Notes: generated by a model not told the origin, from the letters alone. A stretch of 64,000 bases of DNA from Luteolibacter arcticus (GCF_025950235.1 NZ_JAPDDT010000016.1:81173-145172), one strand, 5' to 3'; shown: positions 19,401 through 28,892, counted from the first letter of the stretch. Numbers and translations are program-made.

Positions 19401-20639
19401 GGTGCCATTGACCAGCGGCACCACGCCGCCCGCGCTGCGCGTCAGGCTCGCCATGGTCAGGGTTGAGGAGTTTGTCACCGTGCCAGTCATGCCGATCCGG
19501 GCTTGGCCACTGCTTGCGGCAGTCCCGAGCGTGAGCGCGCCCACCGTTTCCATCGTAGCGCCGAATTCATTGCCGATGAAATTGAGGAAAGCTCCGCCGT
19601 TGAGCGCGATGGCCTGGGTGTTCGGGATGCGGTCGGTGTTGATGTCGATCGAATTGTCCAAGCGGAATTCGCCCGCATTGAGGGTAATGGGCGTTGCTGA
19701 TGAACCGCTCAGATTATTGCCGGCGCCGGACAGCACCAGAGAGCCGGCACTCAGCGTCGTCGCCCCCGTATATGTGTTCGTCCCCGACAAGGTCGCCGTG
19801 CCCGAGCCGATCTTGGTGATGCCGAGCGAGCCTACCGAGTTCTGGATCGTTCCGGAATAGGTCGCGCTGCCATTGTTTGATCCCAAGGTCAGGACGGCGG
19901 CTCCCGCTGCCGTGTTGTCCACAGTGCCGGTGGCCCCCGTGAGATTGTTGATCGTCTCGCTCGTTCCGTTGAGATCGAAGATGCCTCCATTGATGGTGAC
20001 GGTGCCGTTGTTGAAGATCTGGTCGCCTCCGGTTCCGGCGAGTTTCGCCACGGCTCCGTCGCTGATGGTGACGCCAGTCGTGCCGACGACATGCACGCTT
20101 GCCGTGCTGTCTTTCGCCAGGATCGCGGTGGCCCCTGGCTCGACGACCATGGAGAAGGCGCTGTTGTCGTCGGTGCCTCCGAACGTCACCGTTCCGGAGC
20201 CGGTGATGGGCACCGAGGCGCCGGTCAGTTTGGCGTTGATGGTGGTGGAGGTGCCCGTATCGCCGGTCTCGATCAATTTGTTGCCACCGATGGTGACGAC
20301 TTGGCCGCCACCGCGCTCGATGGTGTAGCCGCTGGTCGAGAAGATGAGGGCATCGACGTTAATGGCGGCGCCGATGGTGACGGTTCCGGCGGTTCCTGAG
20401 AAGAGCGCGGAGTTGGGAGTTGTCGCATTGTTGATCCAAGCGACGTCGGCCACTCCATCGTCCCAAACGGTGCTTGTGGTGTCCCAGGTGCCGGTTGAGC
20501 CAAGGGTTCCGTTATTGAACAGGCCATCCGCATCCCAAGTCAAGGTATCGGCGTGAAGACTCGCGGTCGCGACGAAAGTCGCTAGTGAGGCGGTGAAGAA
20601 GTGGCCGGAAGGGCGCGAAGAGTTTTTACGGGGTTTCAT
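16410..20639 (-). CDS. Giant secreted PATR beta-strand repeat protein (copy A)
   Basis: The 1409-residue protein starts at MKPRKNSSRPSGHFF (20639), where a signal peptide ending ATASLHA follows; an in-frame ATG 96 bp upstream lies within the duplicated leader and is less likely. The body consists of autotransporter-associated beta-strand repeats with recurring pieces such as LTKSGTGTLTLSGTNT and TKIGSGTATLSGTNTYTG, spaced along almost the whole protein and predicted to form a long beta-helix. The last about 140 residues are a Verrucomicrobiota-type module (WALDKGLDGTN...GIANLLEYVLNGDP...). No outer-membrane barrel and no PEP-CTERM tail are seen, so how it is anchored is unclear. It pairs with the X-domain gene upstream (20954-23890), as copy B does with 28146-30698. 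Surface adhesion or glycan capture is inference. Confidence 0.8.
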   Translation of the reverse strand: MKPRKNSSRPSGHFFTASLATFVATASLHADTLTWDADGLFNNGTLGSTGTWDTTSTVWDDGVADVAWINNATTPNSALFSGTAGTVTIGAAINVDALIFSTSGYTIERGGGQVVTIGGNKLIETGDTGTSTTINAKLTGASVPITGSGTVTFGGTDDNSAFSMVVEPGATAILAKDSTASVHVVGTTGVTISDGAVAKLAGTGGDQIFNNGTVTINGGIFDLNGTSETINNLTGATGTVDNTAAGAAVLTLGSNNGSATYSGTIQNSVGSLGITKIGSGTATLSGTNTYTGATTLSAGSLVLSGAGNNLSGSSATPITLNAGEFRLDNSIDINTDRIPNTQAIALNGGAFLNFIGNEFGATMETVGALTLGTAASSGQARIGMTGTVTNSSTLTMASLTRSAGGVVPLVNGTELGTDSTSDIPRIIVTSPPTLVGTTAAFSTGINGAAKDTAIVPFLVGDVTAATGGAGVITGVVNTFLTHNSTTGLRPLNLEDEFTLNATIAGNNTYITANTAATNDSVNSLVLSGTPTLSITDVTLTNASGSVLFGGTTGTTNITGAGTGALAFGSNEAIVTVNSGVTGVVSAILTGSAGLTKSGTGTLTLSGTNTLSGAFNVNSGTLRLQTSVVASGTGTNNAIPTGATVNVANGSVLNLTNTASGSTPATQLTVNLNNFALNLNGGTSLTVTSSNYGKYNLPGDIKLTGSNTISVTPIRATLALSGVISGTGNLTFSASGAQNSHFLTLSNANTYAGSTGITATNSGATILLSGGADRLPTTTTVTISGSGTNLAQLNLGGQNQTLAGLISAGTAGNAAVVNTGGGTPVLTVNQASGVSTTFSGILGGATALSGTFASVSGNSFGLTKSGLGTQVLGGTNLYTGATLVNAGTLSLTNIAALGASSGVTVANGATLLVDNGASSYTGNLTISGAGVGGVGALNLGSTGANSRFTAGSVTIANGDSAAFGSTRTSAGNIVNNITGGTVGSPVSLSKVGPGILSWESANGYVGTVTVAEGILNLASTSATPITGAVTVNPGATLSLGRTNNQINDSADVSVNGTFDLNNDTNAGAARPRNETIRTLSGASTGIITTTSTVLSTSGINSGRIVTSGTSGMTTFAGVMQDGTRQVLFTKGGAYTQVLTGTNTYTGATTITGGTLSLGATGSVAESASITIGAGAVLNTSDQSFVMAGDQPVTFNVDPSASGSSGRIQAAALDIDGAVVVISPTATLDDGAYVLADYTSLEGAEFASESGVPVGYDIDYGYNGGTQIALVQTSASGYDSWALDKGLDGTNSDELDDPNHNGIANLLEYVLNGDPLNAQSPAEILPTLNASGMNFVFTFTRLVDSAPDTTQTFQYGTNLDVWTSLNISPGTPAAGVVIGTPTGGSPNTQTVTVTVAKGANTKLFGRLQAEK

Positions 20640-21700
20640 GGTGGGTTCTTTGTAGAAGTGAGGCCGAGGATGTTGACGTTGAACGATGGATTGATGGATC
20701 TCGGAATGGTCTGAACGAACGATGTTCCGATTCACTTAACGGATGTCTCGTTCGACAGGAGCCTCGCCGCTAATTGGGTTGTAGCGGGATTCGATGCGGG
20801 TTTTTGAGGCAGGCCTCCGTGAAGATAGCAGCGTCGGAGGTTACGAACATCCCGTGTTCACGGGAATCCGGCAGGTATTTCGAGCGGCAAGGCCAAGAGC
20901 GTCTCGAATCCCGAGAGGGGTGCCCGGGTCCGGATTGCGGCGCCCCACGCCGCTCACGGTTCGTAGCGCACGCGGAAGAAGGCGGCTTCCCCGACGAACG
21001 GGAAGCTTGCTTCGTAGGTGGCGGCGTTTCCGAGGTCCTGTAACAGCTCGATGCTGGTGGGGGAGACGGACGGCCAGTCCGTCAGATTGCTAGAATGTTG
21101 GAAAACACGCGTCACGCCGCCGAGGTCCTTGCGCTGGCGGAATTGGAGGCGGAAAGACGGGAGATCGTCCTTTGTGCCTTGGACGCGGTTGAGACTCCGG
21201 TCGTCGAGGTGGGGGTTGAGGTCGGTGATGAATTCGTGGAAGTTGGTGAGACTGTCGTTGTCGGGATCCGCGTCGTCGCCGGAGATGGCGGGGTTAGAGA
21301 GATCGGCGGGTGAAAAGATGAGGGCACGCCAGCCGGGCAGGGAGTTGGCGGATTCTAAACGAAGATCGCTGAAGGTGGCCGTCGTGCTCTGGGTGTCGTC
21401 ATGCGAGGTGACGGCGAGGCCGGCCGGAGCGGTGGCGGCGAGGTTGGCGGTTTTGGTGCCTGCGCTTGTCCATGTCGTGCCGTTGGTGGAATACGCGGCG
21501 GTGAAAACGTTCCCCTGGCGACTCAGGCGCAGCCACACCGGCGCGCTGATCCCGGTGACTGCGGTGCTGGTGGAAGCTGCACCAGAAGTCGGACGGATTT
21601 GAAATCTCAAGCCATTTGATGCGGTGACGACGAGAGCGACATTTGCCGCCGCCGGGTCCACGCTGTCGCGGAAGATGAGGCCCGCCTTGGAGAAGGGATC
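20450..21700. repeat. Duplication copy 1 (partner 27642-28892)
   Basis: The end of the X-domain gene, the 314-bp intergenic region and the start of the PATR gene match the segment 7192 bp to the right without any indel that I can see. In the intergenic 310 bp only about four bases differ. Identity fades on both sides; the outer limits are approximate. Confidence 0.85.
20848..20867. promoter_or_regulatory. Candidate operator CATCCCGTGTTCACGGGAAT
   Basis: This is the perfect form: half-sites CCCGTG and CACGGG around TT. It lies 209 bp upstream of the PATR A start, in an otherwise gene-free 314-bp gap (20640-20953). Confidence 0.5.
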
Positions 21701-23890
21701 GATGTCTGCAAGGCTCTCCACCTTCACGACTGCCACTGCGTCGCCCGCCACCGGCATCGTCACGATGCCGCCCTGGTCGGCGGTTCCCCAGAGATCAGTG
21801 CCCGCTGCTCGCACGGTGTAGGAGCCCGGCGCGGTGGCCCGCACGGAAAAACGCTCGACCAGCGGACTAAGCTCGGTGAGCGCGAGGCCGGAGCCATCCG
21901 CCAAGCCCACGGCGATCTGGCGAGTGGCGGTGCCGGTGTTGCCATCGTTGGCGGTGGCGGTGACGGATAGATCGTAGAGTCCCGCCGCGAGGTCTCCTAA
22001 CTCGGCATCGCTGGTGGCCGACCAGTCGTAGGGCGCGATGTTTTCCTGATGCATCAGGACGCCGTTGACGGAGAGTTTCAGGTTGGAAATGGTGCCGCCC
22101 GTGGCGCTGGCGTTGACCGTGAGGTTGTTTCCTTGGACGAAAGTCGCGCCCTCCGCCGGGGTGTTGATCGTGACGGCCAGCGGCACGGGTGCAACGGTCG
22201 CGCCCCAAGCTCCGGCCCGGGTGAGTGCCATCGCATTCGGCGCGGTGGTGTCGTTGTTCCCGCGGTTCACAAAGCGCACATAGCGGGCACTCCGCGCGAC
22301 GCTGAAGAGGAAGTCCTCGTTCCATTTGGTGGCGCCGTTGGTCTGCACATCCGAGAGCACGGTGGTGAAGTCCGTGCCGTCCGTGGAGACCTGCACGTCG
22401 AAACGCTGCCGGCGCGTCACGCCATTATAGACGGCGACCGTCACGCCTTTGACGGTCCTCGTCGTGCCCAGGTCGATCTGCATGTAGTCGTTAATGTTTC
22501 CCACCGAGCAACGCGTGGTGAAGAGCCCATCTTCGTCCACGAGGTTCGAGGCCGGGAAGCCGGACTGGGCGTTTGGCGCGCTCGCGGTGAGGCCCTTGAA
22601 GAACGGCTGGTCGGGGTGCCAGCCGAGCGAGCGGGCCTCGTGGAGCGCGAGGAGGTTGTTCGCCGAGTTGCCGCCGTTGACAATGCGCAGGTAGCGGGCG
22701 GTGACTTCGGGGAAATAGAAGTCCTCGAGGCCCGCGCTGTTGCCGGAACTCACGGCGTTGGTCCGCCGGTTCGTCCAGGTCGTGCCGTTCGTCGAAGTCT
22801 GCACCGTGAAGGTGTGGTTCCGCTGGTCGCCGAGGTAGAAGGCGAGGCCGACGCCGCTGACGGGCCGGTCCTGGCCAAAGTCGAACTGGTAGTATTGTCC
22901 GATCCGGTCGATGGAGCCGTAGTTGCCGGTGAGGTCGCCGTCGATGAGATACTGGGGATTGCGATTCGAGTCGGTGGAGTTCGTCGTCGCGGAGCTCACC
23001 GGAAAACCTTCCTCGAACTCGGCGAGGCGCAGGGCGGTGTAGTTGCCGGAGGAGGCGCGTTTTTCATCACCTAGCGGAGTGAAGGGATTGCTGTCGCGGT
23101 TGCTGTCGTATTGGTGGGGTGTCCAGTCGGTCACGCGGGCGCCCCGTGCGATGAGGTCGGCGACGTAACTGCGCGTATCGTCGTAGAACCAACCGGTGTC
23201 GCGGGCGTAAATGAGGCAGATGGTGCGCACTTCGTTCGCGTAGGCCCACCCGAGCAGGTCGGCAGTCCATTGGCGATACGGGGCTCCACGGTCGAAGTAA
23301 TACTGCGGCGGGGCGTCTGTCGCGACGCCGCCTGCGGCGAGGATGTTCGCCCGGAGTAGATTGAACGCCGAACTGGAGAACGGATTGCTAGAGAGATAGC
23401 TGTCCGGATAACCATTGGCCGAGGCGATGACGGCGATGGCCGAGCAACGGGCGGCGTAGGCGTTTCGGGCCGCGGTGGTCTCCGCGGTGGGCAGCGACTC
23501 GAGGTTATTGATGCAAACGGTGTCGAGCGTGCTATACCACGCTTTGACAAAGGTGTTGTAAAAGCCGTAGGCGCTGGCACCGCTTCCGCCGCCCGCCGTG
23601 CTTTCGATGATCGGGGGCGCGGGGAAGAGGCTCACGATGGCCGCGCGTTGGGTGTCGTTCGTCGCGCCCGCGCCGCTCCAGCCGTTGGGATGAATGAACA
23701 ACTTGCCGCCCTTGGAGCGGAAGTCCGACGTGTTGCCCGGGACGGTGTCGTCGTCGTAGCCGACTTCGAGCACCGATTGGGTGCCACCGGAGCTAATCTC
23801 GACGGCGTGGGCCGGGTGAAGGGCGGAGAGTGCAAAGGCTCCCACCACCAGCCTGCGGATCGGCTGATTGAGTGGTTTTTTTGTTTTCAT
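20954..23890 (-). CDS. Secreted X-domain protein with two discoidin domains, Ig-like and DUF1349-like modules
   Basis: The 978-residue protein starts at MKTKKPLNQPIRRLVV (23890), which gives a signal peptide ending HPAHA and matches the start of its 3259-4956 paralog; the frame is open further up but that DNA holds scars of other genes. Residues 30-280 are the unrecognised X domain (TDAPPQYYFDRGAPYRQ near 190). Two discoidin-like domains follow to about 565, then an Ig-like domain (INTPAEGATFVQGNNLTVNAS), a concanavalin-like DUF1349-type domain (about 670-850) and a C-terminal module with DDADPDNDSLTNFHEF and the end FFRVRYEP. The role is probably binding or cutting a plant-type glycan outside the cell (inferred). 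The 3' end and downstream gap belong to the 7.2-kb-spaced duplication. Confidence 0.75.
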   Translation of the reverse strand: MKTKKPLNQPIRRLVVGAFALSALHPAHAVEISSGGTQSVLEVGYDDDTVPGNTSDFRSKGGKLFIHPNGWSGAGATNDTQRAAIVSLFPAPPIIESTAGGGSGASAYGFYNTFVKAWYSTLDTVCINNLESLPTAETTAARNAYAARCSAIAVIASANGYPDSYLSSNPFSSSAFNLLRANILAAGGVATDAPPQYYFDRGAPYRQWTADLLGWAYANEVRTICLIYARDTGWFYDDTRSYVADLIARGARVTDWTPHQYDSNRDSNPFTPLGDEKRASSGNYTALRLAEFEEGFPVSSATTNSTDSNRNPQYLIDGDLTGNYGSIDRIGQYYQFDFGQDRPVSGVGLAFYLGDQRNHTFTVQTSTNGTTWTNRRTNAVSSGNSAGLEDFYFPEVTARYLRIVNGGNSANNLLALHEARSLGWHPDQPFFKGLTASAPNAQSGFPASNLVDEDGLFTTRCSVGNINDYMQIDLGTTRTVKGVTVAVYNGVTRRQRFDVQVSTDGTDFTTVLSDVQTNGATKWNEDFLFSVARSARYVRFVNRGNNDTTAPNAMALTRAGAWGATVAPVPLAVTINTPAEGATFVQGNNLTVNASATGGTISNLKLSVNGVLMHQENIAPYDWSATSDAELGDLAAGLYDLSVTATANDGNTGTATRQIAVGLADGSGLALTELSPLVERFSVRATAPGSYTVRAAGTDLWGTADQGGIVTMPVAGDAVAVVKVESLADIDPFSKAGLIFRDSVDPAAANVALVVTASNGLRFQIRPTSGAASTSTAVTGISAPVWLRLSRQGNVFTAAYSTNGTTWTSAGTKTANLAATAPAGLAVTSHDDTQSTTATFSDLRLESANSLPGWRALIFSPADLSNPAISGDDADPDNDSLTNFHEFITDLNPHLDDRSLNRVQGTKDDLPSFRLQFRQRKDLGGVTRVFQHSSNLTDWPSVSPTSIELLQDLGNAATYEASFPFVGEAAFFRVRYEP

Positions 23891-23929
23891 AGGTTTTTGA
23901 GGACGGAATTCTGTAGGATCGCCCTCCCG

Positions 23930-23983
23930 GCGGCCGAGTGCGACCACGGCAGCCAGCAGGGGGAACTGGGCAGATGTTTTCAT
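23930..23983 (-). pseudogene. Orphan signal-peptide start of a lost gene
   Basis: ATG at 23983 opens MKTSAQFPLLAAVVALG, a typical signal peptide start, which then runs into unrelated sequence and into the true start at 23890. It is in frame with the X-domain gene, so it could also be read as an N-terminal extension, but the paralog at 4956 has none. Confidence 0.35.
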
Positions 23984-24051
23984 TTTGGGTTTTGGTTTCT
24001 CTGATCGATGCTCTGGCAGTCCCGCTTGCGTCGGCCGGACTTGCCGGCGCT

Positions 24052-24125
24052 TCAAGGATTGTAGCGGACGCGGAAGAACGCATGTCCGCTGGTCAGCCGG
24101 TTTACCGAATGAAACTGGCTTGAGC
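24052..24125 (-). pseudogene. C-terminal scrap of a lost paralog
   Basis: The minus strand reads TSGHAFFRVRYNP followed by a stop at 24052-24054. The intact neighbours end in EAAFFRVRYEP, so this is the tail of a deleted gene with the same C-terminal module. Confidence 0.6.
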
Positions 24126-24135
24126 GCCAACGTAG

Positions 24136-24166
24136 AAGCCGGAAGCCGCGGGATGGCTTCCGGCTT
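24136..24166 (-). terminator. Perfect 12-bp stem hairpin after PATR gene B
   Basis: AAGCCGGAAGCC and GGCTTCCGGCTT flank a 7-nt loop, 30 bp past the PATR B stop at 24196. Confidence 0.6.
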
Positions 24167-24195
24167 TGTCGGAATCGCGGATGCGATTTTGGAAC

Positions 24196-27100
24196 TTAGT
24201 TCACCGCCCGGAGGCGGCCGAAAAGCTTGGTGCTCGCACCCTTCGGTACGGTCACGGTTACAGTCTGGGTGTTCGGGCTTCCTCCGGTCGGCGTGCCGAT
24301 CACGACTCCGGCGCCCGGCGTGCCAGGGGAGATGTTCAGCGTTGTCCAGCCGGTTAAGGTAGTGCCGTATTCAAACGTTTGGGTGGTGTCGGCGGTGGAA
24401 TCCACCAAGCGGGTGAAGGTGAACACAAAGTTTGAACCCGAAGCGTTCAAGGTCGGCAGGATCGCAGCAGGGGACTCGGCGAGCAGCGGTTCGCCGTTGA
24501 GGACGTATTCGAGGAGATTGGCAATCCCGTTGAAATTCGGATCCTGCGTCGCGCCGTTGTTCGCTCCGGTAAGGCCCTTGGAGGTGGCCCACGCGGCGTA
24601 GCCCGCGGGCACGACGACTCCGACCTGGATGGTGCCGGTGCCGGTGATAAGACCGCCGGAATTGCCCGAACCATAGATGCCATCATCTTGGGGCAGCCCT
24701 CCGATAAACAACGCGCCCACCACATCGGTGCCGGAAAAGTTCAGATCAAGTTGGCCGCCGATGAGAAGGGAGACGGAGGAGGCGTCGTTCAGACTCGGAC
24801 TGGTGAGGCTGAGCGTGCCTTCGGTCACACTGGTGATGCCGCTGTAGGTATTCGCTCCGGAAAACGTCTGCGTGCCGGATCCCACCTTGGTCACCCCGCC
24901 CGTGCCGCTGATGGCACCGGAATAAATCGTGTTTGCAGCGCCGCCGACAGTCAGCGTGCCGGAGCCGAGGGTTACGTTGCCCCCGATCGTTCCGCCGCCC
25001 GCGAGCGAACTGACGGTCGTGCTCGTGTTATTCAGGTCGAGAGTTGCGCTGGCTACGTTCGCCAGGGTCACCGTTGCGCCTGTCCCAAAGGCCGAGGACG
25101 AGCCCGCACGGAGAATGCCTGAGTTCACCTGCGTCGGCCCGGTGTAACCATTATTTCCGCTCAACACCAATGTCCCCGCGCCAGCTTTTGTCAGGGCGAT
25201 GTTGACTCCGGGGGCGGTCCCATTAGTGATCAGGCGAGCATCGGCGCCGATCCGGCCGGTGTAGGTATTGGTCGTGCCGGCGGCAATGTCGAGTGTCAGC
25301 GTCGCCCCCGTTGCGTTTGAGTTGACGACGGCAGTATTGGCTACCGTGCCAGTGGCGAGCAAGCCCGAGAGACCTTGGTTCTGACCGTTGAGATCAAGTT
25401 GGGCGTTGGTGGTGCCTCCGTTTAGAGTCAGCGTTGTCGTCATCGGTAAACGATCAACTCCGTCGGAAAGTTGGATCGACATCCCTCCACCGCCGGAAGT
25501 GATTGTCGTGCTGCCGGTATAAGTGTTCGCGTTGGAAAGCACCAGAAAGTGCGACTGTTGCGCGCCGCCACCGGTCGCGACCAGATTGCCCGTGCCGCTG
25601 ACCACCCCGCTCAGAGTCAACCGGTCGCGGATCGGGGAAAAACTGAAAGTGTTGGTTCCCGTCAAGTTCACTGATCCGGGGAAGGTCGCTCTATTTAGGT
25701 TCGCTCCGTTCATGTTCAGGGTGGCGCTGGTGAGGTTGAGCGCGAACTCAGGCAGCAGCAGCGCTTGCGTTTGAGCATCACCGGAAGAGGTGGTGAGTCT
25801 GAAAGTCCCACTGTTCACGTTGACCGTCGCGCCGGCGGGGACGGCGTCGAAACTAGTTGCGCCCGCTGCTGGATTCAGCGCCAACGTCGCTCCGGGAGCG
25901 ACGTTGAAAGTGCTGAAAGCCGTCGTATTCTGAAGGATGGTCGTCCCTTGATTGGCGTTCAGCGCGCCGGTCATCTCGTTGAAGGCGGAAAGCGTCAGCT
26001 GGCCGGATCCGCTTTTCGTCAAACCGCCCATTCCGCTGAGGACCGCGCTAATAACGGGGCTTGATATGCCTGTGCCACTGGTGGGATTGACCGTGAGGAC
26101 CGCCTCGTTGCTCCCAAAGCCCAATTTGCCCGCACCTGAAATGACCCCCTTGTTAGCTCCCGTGGCACCGGAGAACAGCACCGCGCCGCTCGTGTTGGTC
26201 AGCGTTGTCTCAAGCGGAATATCCAAGACCGGTGCGGTCACCCCGCCCTCAAGCACGAGCGAATTGATGGTATCGTTCGTGCCGCTCGTGCCTTCGGTGA
26301 TAAGAATATTTTCGCCCGCCGTCGTCCCGTTGAAAGTGAACTCGTCCTCAAGGTTTAAGGGCCGCAAGCCCGTGGTCGCGTTGTAGGTCACGAAGGTGTT
26401 GGCCAAGCCAGTTACCGTGCCCGCTCCTCCCGTGGCCGAAGTCGTTTCCCCCACCAGGAATGGCACGATATGGGTATTCGTCGCCGCACTGTTAATGCCC
26501 GTGCTCAGTGCCGCCGTGGTCCCCACCAGAGTCGGCGGTGTGGTGACGATGATGCGTTGAAGGTCGCTCGTGGAATCGAAACCGAGGTCTGTGCCATTGA
26601 CAAGTGCTACCACGCCGCCCGCGTTGCGCGTGAGACTGGCCAAGGTGAGTGTGGCGATGTTCGTGGGAGTGCCGGCCATGCCGATCCGGGCTTGCCCACC
26701 GGCACCGAGCGTCACCGGACCGATCGTTTCCGTGGAAGCACCCGCGTCACTGCCGATGTAATTGAAAAAGCCGCCGCCGTTGAGCAAAAATCCCTGTGTG
26801 TCAGCAATGCGGTTGTTGTTGTTGCCGCCCGCCGCCGTCGTGTTGTTCAGCCGGAACTCGCCACCGCCGAGCGTGATCGGCGTGGCCGATGCGCTCAGGC
26901 TGCTGGGGGCGCCTGACAGCAGCAATACGCCGCCATTGACCGTGGTAGGACCGGTGTAGGTGCTGACGCCCGACAACGTCGCCGTGCCGCTTCCTATTTT
27001 TGTCAGGCCAAGCGCTCCGCCGGTGTTCTGGATCGTTCCGGAAAAGGTCGCGGTTCCGTTGTTGGATCCCAAAGTCAGGATCGCGGGTCCCGCAGCGGAA

Positions 27101-27831
27101 TTATCGACCGTGCCAGTCGCGCCCGCAAGATTGTTGATCGTTTCGCTCAGCCCACTGAGATCAAACGTTCCCCCGGCGAGGGTCACGGTGCCGTTGTTGA
27201 AGATTTGATCACCGCCGGTTCCGCCGAGTTTCGCCACGCCGCCTGCATTGACTGTCACCCCGGTGGTCCCGACCACATGGACGGTTTCAGTGCTCGCTTT
27301 TGCCAGGATCGCCGTCGCTCCGCTGTTGACGATCATGGAGAATCCGTTGTTGTCGTCAACGCCACCGAAAGTGACTGTGCCAGCGTTGCTGATGTTGACG
27401 GATGCGCCGGTCAATTTGGCGTTGATCGTGCTGGAGGTTCCGAGCACACCCGTGTTAACCACTTTGATTCCACCGAAAGTGAGCACGTGCGTGGTATTGG
27501 TGCTGCGCTCGAGCGTGTAGCCGGAGGTGGAAAACGTCACCGTGTCCACGTTTATGGCGGCACCCGTGGTCACAGTGCCGGCGGTTCCGGAGAATACCGC
27601 GGAGTTGGGAGTCCCAGCGTTATTGGTCCAGACCACATCGGAAGCTCCATTGTCCCATCGAGCGCTGGTGGTGTCCCAAGTGCCAGTGCCTCCAAGCGTG
27701 CCGTTGTTGAACAGGCCATCCGCATCCCAAGTCAAGGTGCCGGCGTGGATGCCCGCGGTCGCCACAAAAGTCGCTAGCGAGGCGGTGAAGAAGTGGCCGG
27801 AAGGGCGCGAAGAGTTTTTACGGGGTTTCAT
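24196..27831 (-). CDS. Giant secreted PATR beta-strand repeat protein (copy B)
   Basis: The 1211-residue paralog of copy A has the same start (MKPRKNSSRPSGHFFTAS at 27831) and signal peptide. Its PATR repeats include LTKIGSGTATLSGVSTYTG, LTKSGSGQLTLSAFNEMTG and VTKVGSGTQTFSGANTYSG, and it has the same C-terminal module (ATSKGLTGANN...GIANLLEYVLNGEP, ending FGRLRAVN). The middle has diverged by point changes and by gain or loss of repeats; it is about 200 residues shorter than copy A. Leader and first codons are nearly identical in DNA to copy A, including the operator-like repeat at 28040. As for copy A, a long beta-helix on the cell surface is likely, its exact role unknown. Confidence 0.8.
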   Translation of the reverse strand: MKPRKNSSRPSGHFFTASLATFVATAGIHAGTLTWDADGLFNNGTLGGTGTWDTTSARWDNGASDVVWTNNAGTPNSAVFSGTAGTVTTGAAINVDTVTFSTSGYTLERSTNTTHVLTFGGIKVVNTGVLGTSSTINAKLTGASVNISNAGTVTFGGVDDNNGFSMIVNSGATAILAKASTETVHVVGTTGVTVNAGGVAKLGGTGGDQIFNNGTVTLAGGTFDLSGLSETINNLAGATGTVDNSAAGPAILTLGSNNGTATFSGTIQNTGGALGLTKIGSGTATLSGVSTYTGPTTVNGGVLLLSGAPSSLSASATPITLGGGEFRLNNTTAAGGNNNNRIADTQGFLLNGGGFFNYIGSDAGASTETIGPVTLGAGGQARIGMAGTPTNIATLTLASLTRNAGGVVALVNGTDLGFDSTSDLQRIIVTTPPTLVGTTAALSTGINSAATNTHIVPFLVGETTSATGGAGTVTGLANTFVTYNATTGLRPLNLEDEFTFNGTTAGENILITEGTSGTNDTINSLVLEGGVTAPVLDIPLETTLTNTSGAVLFSGATGANKGVISGAGKLGFGSNEAVLTVNPTSGTGISSPVISAVLSGMGGLTKSGSGQLTLSAFNEMTGALNANQGTTILQNTTAFSTFNVAPGATLALNPAAGATSFDAVPAGATVNVNSGTFRLTTSSGDAQTQALLLPEFALNLTSATLNMNGANLNRATFPGSVNLTGTNTFSFSPIRDRLTLSGVVSGTGNLVATGGGAQQSHFLVLSNANTYTGSTTITSGGGGMSIQLSDGVDRLPMTTTLTLNGGTTNAQLDLNGQNQGLSGLLATGTVANTAVVNSNATGATLTLDIAAGTTNTYTGRIGADARLITNGTAPGVNIALTKAGAGTLVLSGNNGYTGPTQVNSGILRAGSSSAFGTGATVTLANVASATLDLNNTSTTVSSLAGGGTIGGNVTLGSGTLTVGGAANTIYSGAISGTGGVTKVGSGTQTFSGANTYSGITSVTEGTLSLTSPSLNDASSVSLLIGGQLDLNFSGTDVVGALFIGGLPQDDGIYGSGNSGGLITGTGTIQVGVVVPAGYAAWATSKGLTGANNGATQDPNFNGIANLLEYVLNGEPLLAESPAAILPTLNASGSNFVFTFTRLVDSTADTTQTFEYGTTLTGWTTLNISPGTPGAGVVIGTPTGGSPNTQTVTVTVPKGASTKLFGRLRAVN

Positions 27832-28892
27832 GGTGGGTTCTTTGTAGAAGTGAGGCCGAGGATGTTGACGTGGAACGATGGATTGATGGATCTCGGAATG
27901 GTCTGAACGAACGATGTTCCGATTCACCTAACGGATGTGTCGTTCGACAGGAGCCTCGCCGCTAATTGGGTTGTAGCGGGATTCGATGCGGGTTTTTGAG
28001 GCAGGCCTCCGTGAAGATAGCAGCGTCGGAGGTTACGAACATCCCGTGTTCACGGGAATCCGGCAGGTATTTCGAGCGGCAAGGCCAGGAGCGTCTCGAA
28101 TCCCGAGAGGGGTGCCCGGGTCCGGATTGCGGCGCCCCACGCCGCTCACGGTTCGTAGCGCACGCGGAAGAAGGCGGCTTCCCCGACGAACGGGAAGCTT
28201 GCTTCGTAGGTGGCGGCGTTTCCGAGGTCCTGTAACAGCTCGATGCTGGTGGGGGAGACGGACGGCCAGTCCGTCAGATTGATGGAATGTTGGAAAACAC
28301 GCGTCACGCCGCCGAGGTCCTTGCGCTGGCGGAACTGGAGGCGGAAGGACGGGAGATCGTTCTTTGTGCCTTTGACGCGGTTTAGGTTCCGGTCGTCGAG
28401 ATGGGGGTTTAGGTCCGTGACGAATTCGTGGAAATTGGTGAGGCCGTCGTGGTCGGGATCCGCGTCGTCGCCGGAGATGGCGGGGTTAGAGAGATCGGCG
28501 GGTGAAAAGATGAGGGCACGCCAGCCGGGCAGGGAGTTGGCGGATTTTAAACGAAGATCGCTGAAGGTGGCCGTCGTGCTCTGGGTGTCGTCATGCGAGG
28601 TGACGGCGAGGCCGACCGGGGCAGTGGCGGCGAGAGTGGCGGTTTTGGTGCCTGCGCTTGTCCATGTCGTGCCGTTGGTGGAATATGCGGCGGTGAAAAC
28701 GTTCCCTTGGCGACTCAGGCGCAGCCACACCGGCGCGCTGATCCCGGTCCCTGCGGTGCTGGTGGAAGCGGCACCAGAAGTCGGACGGATTTGAAATCTC
28801 AAGCCATTTGCTGCGGTGACGACGAGAGCGACATTTGCCGCCGCCGGGTCCAGGCTGTCGCGGAAGGTGAGTCCCGCCTTGGAAAAGGGATC
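27642..28892. repeat. Duplication copy 2 (partner 20450-21700)
   Basis: It aligns without gaps to the copy 7192 bp to the left. Inside it, 28374-28509 instead matches 30932-31067 base for base (136 bp) while copy 1 differs there, so the copy is a mosaic. Confidence 0.85.
28040..28059. promoter_or_regulatory. Candidate operator CATCCCGTGTTCACGGGAAT
   Basis: It is identical to the site at 20848 and lies at the same distance (209 bp) from the PATR B start. It sits in the 314-bp gap 27832-28145, which holds no gene. Confidence 0.5.

Noticed and set aside
16410..20639. Regularly repeated DNA that might suggest a tandem or CRISPR array
   Set aside because: The repeats are degenerate, of uneven length and in frame with protein-level PATR motifs; there are no constant repeats with unique spacers.
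20774..21043. Identical 89-codon frame in both duplicated gaps (also 27966-28235)
   Set aside because: Identity comes from the DNA duplication; the frame runs antisense into the 3' end of the X-domain gene and does not look like protein.
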